In this document: positions 6,484-10,395 of the stretch, piece by piece
Layout of the letters: each line of letters starts with the position of its first letter
Position numbering within the stretch: position 1 is the stretch's first letter
Assembly: GCA_945957335.1 (NCBI GenBank)
Contig: CAMFLJ010000116.1
Coordinates: 1-10,395, forward strand
DNA length: 10,395 nucleotides
Direction of reading: 5' to 3'
Source: an uncultured Actinomycetes bacterium
GTDB taxonomy: Bacteria > Actinomycetota > Acidimicrobiia > Acidimicrobiales > Acidimicrobilacustridaceae
Position numbers and translations under genes: made by a program
Notes under the pieces: model-generated
What the model was told of the DNA's origin: nothing
What the model saw: only the letters and a program-made list of their open reading frames with translations
Databases searched by the model: none

Positions 6484-7823
6484 GACGGCAGCAGCGGGAA
6501 GTCGTGGCCGGTGAGCCAGTGGCGCCCGACCTCCTTGACCCCGGCCCAGCGGGCGGTGAGGTCGGCCGCGGTGCGGCCCTCCCCCAGCTGGCCCAGCTCG
6601 GTGGGGGTGGGCCCGACCTTGTCGGCGTGGGGCCGCAGGGCGGCGAGGTCGAAGCCGAACGTGTCGGCGGCGGCCAGGCCGAGCATGCGGCGCGACTCGT
6701 CGATCGGGATGTCGAAGAAGGTCTTCTTCAGCCACTCGTTCGTGTTCGGCCAGGTGCCCTCGGGGTGCGGGAAGTCGGTGCCCCACAGCATGTTGTCGAT
6801 GCCGATCTCGTAGCGCTGGCCGAGCTCGCGGCGCTTCACGTTGGCCAGGCCGGTGAAGCAGTTGCGGTCGACCATCTCGCTGGGCAGGAGGTCGCCGAGG
6901 GCGGCCTTGAACGGGCCCTGGCTGAGCTTGGAGGCGCCGCGCGAGCCGAGCACGAGGCGGTCCCACGACCACAGCAGGCCGGGCATCCACCAGCAGCCGC
7001 CCTCGGTCACGCCGAAGCGCAGCCCCGGGAAGCGGTTGAACACGCCCGACCACAGCAGGAACCACATGGGGCGCGCCGGCCACCAGGTGACCTCGGTGAC
7101 GTAGATGCCGAGGTGGTCGCCGTACTCGTCGCGAGAGGCGGAGCCCGAGTGGGTGACCACCGGCATCTGCAGCTCCTCGCAGAGCGCCCACACCGGGTCG
7201 TAGCTGCGGTCGTGGTACGGCAGCTGGTTCACCCACATGGCCGGGATCATCACCGCGCCGAGGCCGTTGTCCTTGGCCCAGCGGATCTCGGCGAGGACCT
7301 TCTCGGTCTCGATGGTGATGGGCACCAGAGCCACGCCCTTGCGGCGCTCCGGGCTGTGCGCGCACAGCTCGGCGAGCCACCGGTTGTGGGCCTTGGCCCC
7401 GGCCATGCCGAGCTCGGGGTCGAGGTCGCCCGAGAGCCCGAGGCCGGCGCCGAAGGGCACGCACGTGCGGCTCTCGACCGCGTCGGCGTCGGGGTAGACG
7501 ACCTCGGCGACCACGCCGTCGGCGTCGAGCGCCTGGTCGCGCTTGATGGCGTCCCAGCCGCTCTCGAGCTCCTCGTCGTGCTCCTCGAACCAGGCCTTGG
7601 CGTAGCTCTCGTCGCGCACGCCCATGCGGGTGGCGGCCTCGATCTGGAGGTAGCGCTGCGCGAGGAACTCGTCGAAGGCCTCGTGGTAGCGCGACTCGAG
7701 GTAGCCGCGGTACTGCTCGGTGGGGAGGCCGGCGTGGGAGTCGGCGGCGATGATCAGGTAGGGATCGTCGTCGGCGAAGGTCTGGGTGCTGCTGGGGGCC
7801 GGGTCGACCGGGCTGCTGGACAT
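6480..7823 (-). CDS. Amidohydrolase_2 (PF04909-type) metal-dependent hydrolase, second of a tandem pair
   Basis: TIM-barrel metal-dependent hydrolase or decarboxylase of the ACMSD/amidohydrolase_2 group, 447 aa, soluble. Candidate active-site residues are the first-strand DSH (D28, H30, where relatives often have HxH), H225 in VVTHSGSA, E274 in GVTEGGCWW (relatives often have His there), and D350/H353 in WGTDFPHPEGTWP. Eight Trp residues crowd positions 247-287 (TWWP, MWFLLW, CWWMP, LLWSWD), suggesting a hydrophobic or aromatic pocket. Known relatives hydrolyse C-N bonds, decarboxylate aromatic acids or cleave C-C bonds (LigY); which applies here cannot be told. The ATG at 7823 has GGAGG 8 nt upstream inside the end of the preceding gene, and only 1 bp separates the two genes. 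It is paralogous to that upstream protein, sharing the first-strand, H-G-S, TE-G and W-G-(T/S)-D-(F/Y)-P-H motifs and the C-terminal GFDL..LRP segment. Confidence 0.9.
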   Translation of the reverse strand: MSSSPVDPAPSSTQTFADDDPYLIIAADSHAGLPTEQYRGYLESRYHEAFDEFLAQRYLQIEAATRMGVRDESYAKAWFEEHDEELESGWDAIKRDQALDADGVVAEVVYPDADAVESRTCVPFGAGLGLSGDLDPELGMAGAKAHNRWLAELCAHSPERRKGVALVPITIETEKVLAEIRWAKDNGLGAVMIPAMWVNQLPYHDRSYDPVWALCEELQMPVVTHSGSASRDEYGDHLGIYVTEVTWWPARPMWFLLWSGVFNRFPGLRFGVTEGGCWWMPGLLWSWDRLVLGSRGASKLSQGPFKAALGDLLPSEMVDRNCFTGLANVKRRELGQRYEIGIDNMLWGTDFPHPEGTWPNTNEWLKKTFFDIPIDESRRMLGLAAADTFGFDLAALRPHADKVGPTPTELGQLGEGRTAADLTARWAGVKEVGRHWLTGHDFPLLPS

Positions 7824-7824
7824 G

Positions 7825-9108
7825 TCACTCGCCTCCGCTGGCGCTGGTGGCCGTCGCGAACTGGTAGCCGACGAAGGCCGGGCACTTCTCGGCCTCGCGG
7901 GGGATCACGCCGGGCCCGAGGGGCTCGGCCACCTCGGCGACGCGGGGGCCGATCCGCTGGGCCACGGGCCGCAGCGACTCCAGGTCGAAGCCGTAGAGCG
8001 CGGCGGCGTTGCCGCCGATCATCATCTGCACCTCGTCGGGCGGCACGCCTCCGAACGCCAGGCGGATGGCCTCGAGCGAGAACGGGGTGCTGGCCTCCTT
8101 GTGGGGGTAGTCGCTTCCCCACATGATCCGGTCGACGCCCACCGAGTGGCGCAGGCCGACCTCGGCGGGGCGGATGAAGCTGGCGCCGATGTGGCACTGG
8201 CGGGCCCAGTACTCGCTGGGCTTGAGCTCCATCTTCGACACGACCTGGTTGCCCCAGACCCACTCCTGGGAGCCGACGGCGTTGGCCATGCGGTCCCAGA
8301 AGTAGTCGAGCTTGAACAGCTCGTCGGGCACCCACGCGGTGCCCTGCTCGGTGAACACGACCTGCAGGTCGGGGTGGCGCTCGAAGACGCCGCCGACCAT
8401 GAGGTGGGTGAGGGCCCGGTGCGAGTACCACGAGGTCTCGAGCAGGAAGACGACGGCGTCCTCGGGCTCGGGGCCCATGGGCGGCGCCGCCGAGCCGGTG
8501 TGGTGGTTCACCGGCGTGCCGGTCTCCTCGCACACCGCCCACAGCGGCTCGTAGTACTTCTCGTAGAGCTGGGGCAGGCCGAGGCCGGGCGGGGTGCCGG
8601 GCAGGAGGATGCCGCCGGTGAGCCCGGCCTCCTTGGCCCAGAGGATCTCCTGCACCGAGGCGTCGATGTCGTGGAGGTTGATCTGGAGAATGCCGGCGCG
8701 GCGCCCGGGCACGTCGTTGCAGAAGTCGACGAGCCAGCGGTTGTGGGCCTGGAGGCCGGCCCAGCGCTTCTCGGCGTCGGACGAGGTGACGGCCGGTGGC
8801 TGGGCGGTGAGCGACGACTTCGGGAAGAACGGCGGCACCGTGTTCGGGAAGATCACCTCGGCGGCCTGGCCGTCGGCCTCGAGGTCGCGCAGGCGCCGGG
8901 CGGAGTCCCAGTTGCGCGGGCCGAGGTCGCCCTTGAGGTCCTCGAAGGGCATCTCGTAGCCGGCCGCCCACTGGTCGAAGTCGTCGAGCCAGCGGGCCTC
9001 GAGGTAGGGCCGGTAGTCGCTGATGTTGCCGCCGGCGTGGCCGTCGGCCGAGATCACGACGTAGCGCTCGTCGGACGACGGCGCCACCCCGGGTGCGTCG
9101 GTGCCCAT
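7825..9108 (-). CDS. Amidohydrolase_2 (PF04909-type) metal-dependent hydrolase, first of a tandem pair
   Basis: Second amidohydrolase_2 family TIM-barrel enzyme, 427 aa. Candidate metal and catalytic residues are D22/H24 in ISADGHAGG, H203 in NHHTGSA, E254 in VFTEQGTAWVP and D333/H336 in WGSDYPHKEAS. Its middle differs from its neighbour (PNTVPPFFP at 88-96, a PGTPPGLGLPQLY loop at 170-182), so the two probably take different substrates or form a hetero-oligomer. I chose the ATG at 9108 rather than the in-frame ATG at 9129: AAGGGGGA lies 5 nt upstream of 9108, and the extra seven codons (MVQKGEP) are the translated RBS. It is the first gene after the promoter/operator at 9142-9185, and its stop is 1 bp before the next start, so the pair is almost certainly co-transcribed with tetR. 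Confidence 0.9.
   Translation of the reverse strand: MGTDAPGVAPSSDERYVVISADGHAGGNISDYRPYLEARWLDDFDQWAAGYEMPFEDLKGDLGPRNWDSARRLRDLEADGQAAEVIFPNTVPPFFPKSSLTAQPPAVTSSDAEKRWAGLQAHNRWLVDFCNDVPGRRAGILQINLHDIDASVQEILWAKEAGLTGGILLPGTPPGLGLPQLYEKYYEPLWAVCEETGTPVNHHTGSAAPPMGPEPEDAVVFLLETSWYSHRALTHLMVGGVFERHPDLQVVFTEQGTAWVPDELFKLDYFWDRMANAVGSQEWVWGNQVVSKMELKPSEYWARQCHIGASFIRPAEVGLRHSVGVDRIMWGSDYPHKEASTPFSLEAIRLAFGGVPPDEVQMMIGGNAAALYGFDLESLRPVAQRIGPRVAEVAEPLGPGVIPREAEKCPAFVGYQFATATSASGGE
7832..7836 (-). promoter_or_regulatory. Ribosome binding site GGAGG of the second amidohydrolase
   Basis: GGAGG lies 8 nt upstream of the ATG at 7823, inside the last codons of the preceding gene. It fixes this start and shows that the second gene is translated on its own signal in the shared mRNA. 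Confidence 0.7.
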
Positions 9109-9109
9109 C

Positions 9110-9119
9110 GGTTCCCCCT
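9110..9119 (-). promoter_or_regulatory. Ribosome binding site that fixes the first amidohydrolase start at 9108
   Basis: Minus-strand AGGGGGAACC, with the G-run ending 5 nt before the ATG at 9108. It lies inside the longer reading frame from 9129, which argues against that earlier start. The identical 10-mer precedes the Liv permease. Confidence 0.65.
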
Positions 9120-9141
9120 TCTGCACCACCCGGTCCGCGGG

Positions 9142-9159
9142 CGGTGACGGGGGTCACCG
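9142..9159. promoter_or_regulatory. Candidate operator palindrome of the amidohydrolase-tetR operon
   Basis: CGGTGAC-GGGG-GTCACCG is a perfect inverted repeat (7-bp arms, 4-bp centre). A further CGGTG half-site follows at 9163-9167, giving a second CACCG-TAG-CGGTG repeat. The palindrome overlaps the proposed -10 box (9156-9161) and start point, the usual place for a TetR-type repressor site, and a TetR gene lies third in this operon. The pairing with TetR is an inference. Confidence 0.5.
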
Positions 9160-9185
9160 TAGCGGTGTTACAGAGACCTCGGCAA
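9156..9185 (-). promoter_or_regulatory. Candidate promoter of the amidohydrolase-tetR operon
   Basis: Minus-strand TTGCCG (9180-9185), 18 bp, then TACGGT (9156-9161), an actinobacterial-style SigA-like match. Transcription would start near 9149, leaving a leader of about 40 nt with the strong RBS. The 118-bp gap here is the longest non-coding stretch upstream of the operon. Confidence 0.45.
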
Positions 9186-9209
9186 CGCTTCGCCGACCAC
9201 CTTTCGCGG

Positions 9210-9222
9210 CGCCGGACCGGCG
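9210..9222 (-). terminator. Short GC hairpin just after the acyl-CoA dehydrogenase stop
   Basis: CGCCGG-A-CCGGCG, a perfect inverted repeat 4 bp beyond the stop codon at 9227. As RNA it can form at most a 5-bp stem with a 3-nt loop and has no U-tract, so it is a weak terminator candidate at best. The promoter that follows supports a transcript boundary here. Confidence 0.3.
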
Positions 9223-9226
9223 TCGC

Positions 9227-10372
9227 TCAGCGGCGGGCCTTGGGCAGGCGGAGGTGGCGCTCGGCGATGTTGTTGCGGTTGATCTCGCTGGTGCCGCCGT
9301 AGATCGTCACCACCGGCACGTGGCGGGCGTCGTACTCGACGAAGCCCTCGCCGGCGGCGCCCGGCTCGTGGAACTGCAGCAGGCCGGCGGGCCCGGCCAG
9401 CTGGGAGAACCACCCCGAGATGCGCTGGTAGGCCTCGGTGGCGAACACCTTGGTCATCGAGCCCTCGAGGCCGGGCAGGCCGCCCGACGCGGCGATCCAG
9501 GCCGAGCGCTGGGTGAGCAGCTGGGCCACGGTCTCGTCGATGACGGCGCGGGCCATGCGCTCACGGGCGACGGGCCCGTCGAGCACGCCGGTGGGCGCCG
9601 CCCAGTCGTGGAAGTGGCGCAGCAGCGGCACCGCCGCGTTCGAGCCACCCATGACGCCGCGCTCGAAGGCCAGCGCCACGGTCATGGTGCGCCAGCCCTC
9701 GTTGACCCCGCCGAGCACGGCGTCGTCGCCCACCCGGACGTCGTCGTAGTAGGTGGCGTTGGTGCGCTCGGTGCCCATGGTGTGCACCGCGTCGACGCTG
9801 ATGCCGGGGGTGTCGGCCGCCATGATGAACATGGTCAGGCCCTTGTGCTTGGGCAGGTCGGGATCGGTGCGGGTGAGCAGGATGATCCAGTCGGCCTCGT
9901 GGGCCATCGTGGTCCACATCTTCGCCCCGTTGATCACCCACTCGTCGCCGTCGCGCACGGCCCGGGTCTTGATCGAGGCCACGTCGGAGCCGAAGTCGGC
10001 CTCGCTGTAGCCCATGCCCACCATCGACTCGCCCGACGTGATCGACGGGATGATGCGGGCCTTCTGCTCGTCGGTGCCGACGGCGTGCACGACGCCGGCG
10101 ATCATGATCGCCACGGCGAGGCCGTCGTAGGGGGCGCCCGCCTTCTCGAGCTCGTGGAAGAGGATCCAGAGCTCGATGGGGTCGCCCTTGCCCATGCCGG
10201 GAACGGCCCGCTCGAGGTAGCCCTCGCGGCCGAGCGCCCGGTTCAGCTCGGGCGACGCGAACGTGCCCGTGGTGTGCATGCGGTCGATGACCTCGGGCGT
10301 GACGTTGGCCTCGATGATGGCCCGCACCGCGTCGCGGTAGGCGATGTTCTCCGGGGAGAGCGAGAAGTCCAT
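9227..10372 (-). CDS. Acyl-CoA dehydrogenase (FadE-like)
   Basis: FAD-dependent dehydrogenase that forms an alpha,beta-double bond in an acyl-CoA and passes electrons to ETF, 381 aa (normal length). N-terminal helical domain about 1-110; FAD/substrate motif MGYSEADFGSDVASIKTRA (120-138; usual form G-x-T-E-P-x-x-G-S-D); beta-domain ...WVINGAKMWTTMAHEADW (145-162); C-terminal IYGGTSEINRNNIAERHLRLP (357-377). At the place of the MCAD-type catalytic glutamate (YEGT) there is Gly359 (YGGT). A Glu is instead found in AFERGV (E237), where long-chain and isovaleryl-CoA dehydrogenases keep their base. That position suggests activity on branched or bulky acyl-CoAs (inference from family knowledge). The ATG at 10372 has GGGGG 8 nt upstream. 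The frame before it ends 3 bp upstream, so this gene is probably internal to a longer transcript entering from the right. Confidence 0.93.
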   Translation of the reverse strand: MDFSLSPENIAYRDAVRAIIEANVTPEVIDRMHTTGTFASPELNRALGREGYLERAVPGMGKGDPIELWILFHELEKAGAPYDGLAVAIMIAGVVHAVGTDEQKARIIPSITSGESMVGMGYSEADFGSDVASIKTRAVRDGDEWVINGAKMWTTMAHEADWIILLTRTDPDLPKHKGLTMFIMAADTPGISVDAVHTMGTERTNATYYDDVRVGDDAVLGGVNEGWRTMTVALAFERGVMGGSNAAVPLLRHFHDWAAPTGVLDGPVARERMARAVIDETVAQLLTQRSAWIAASGGLPGLEGSMTKVFATEAYQRISGWFSQLAGPAGLLQFHEPGAAGEGFVEYDARHVPVVTIYGGTSEINRNNIAERHLRLPKARR

Positions 10373-10375
10373 GGC

Positions 10376-10395
10376 TCAGGCCCCCACCGGTCCGA
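10376..10395 (-). CDS. Possible last codons of an upstream gene
   Basis: A minus-strand frame reading G-P-V-G-A then TGA (10376-10378) ends 3 bp before the acyl-CoA dehydrogenase start, the spacing expected of an operon partner. Only about six codons are in the window, so neither identity nor reality can be judged. Confidence 0.3.

Noticed and set aside
6484..7464. Open frame running upstream of TetR, which could be read as a large fusion protein
   Set aside because: The upstream part is an off-frame Arg/Pro/His-rich shadow of the amidohydrolase. The natural TetR start is the GTG at 6483, with a GTGA overlap.
6504..9147. Two overlapping long plus-strand frames opposite the amidohydrolases
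   Set aside because: They overlap each other and the real enzymes, and their products are low-complexity Val/Gly/His/Asp strings.
1..10395. CRISPR array, IS element, phage genes, tRNA or rRNA
   Set aside because: No regularly spaced repeats, transposase motifs, long terminal repeats or RNA-gene signatures were seen. Gaps between genes are all under 180 bp.

Overview
The window is very GC-rich, and almost all of it codes on the minus strand, with short gaps and strong G/C third-position bias. Protein style (actinobacterial FadD/FadE-like enzymes, paired PF04909-type amidohydrolases, WGD-variant APH-like kinase) suggests an actinomycete, perhaps Acidimicrobiia. That lineage is an inference; no 16S rRNA or ribosomal marker is present. 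No tRNA, rRNA, CRISPR array, insertion sequence or phage gene was seen.

Layout in transcription order, from the right edge to the left: (1) the last codons of a gene off the right edge, then an acyl-CoA dehydrogenase (9227-10372); (2) a 118-bp gap with a hairpin-like repeat, a candidate promoter and a 7+7 bp palindrome over its -10 box; (3) a tightly packed unit of two paralogous metal-dependent amidohydrolases (7825-9108 and 6480-7823, 1 bp apart) and a TetR-family regulator (5830-6483, GTGA overlap); (4) 63 bp later an APH-like small-molecule kinase (4657-5766), followed by a perfect 13-bp-stem hairpin; (5) a MarR-family regulator (4094-4603) and an AMP-forming acyl-CoA ligase (2441-4027); (6) a 172-bp gap with a promoter candidate and several palindromes; (7) a LivH-LivM fused ABC permease (1-2268) that runs off the left edge.

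Taken together this looks like a catabolic island for an unidentified organic acid. The permease imports a substrate, the ligase makes the CoA thioester, the kinase and dehydrogenase act on the acyl chain, and the amidohydrolases cleave a C-N or C-C bond. The TetR and MarR proteins would sense intermediates. The kinase + acyl-CoA dehydrogenase + CoA-ligase combination recalls the phosphorylated 4-hydroxyacyl-CoA route (levulinate LvaA/LvaC/LvaE; mammalian ACAD10/11). That is the most interesting functional hypothesis here, but the substrate cannot be read from sequence.
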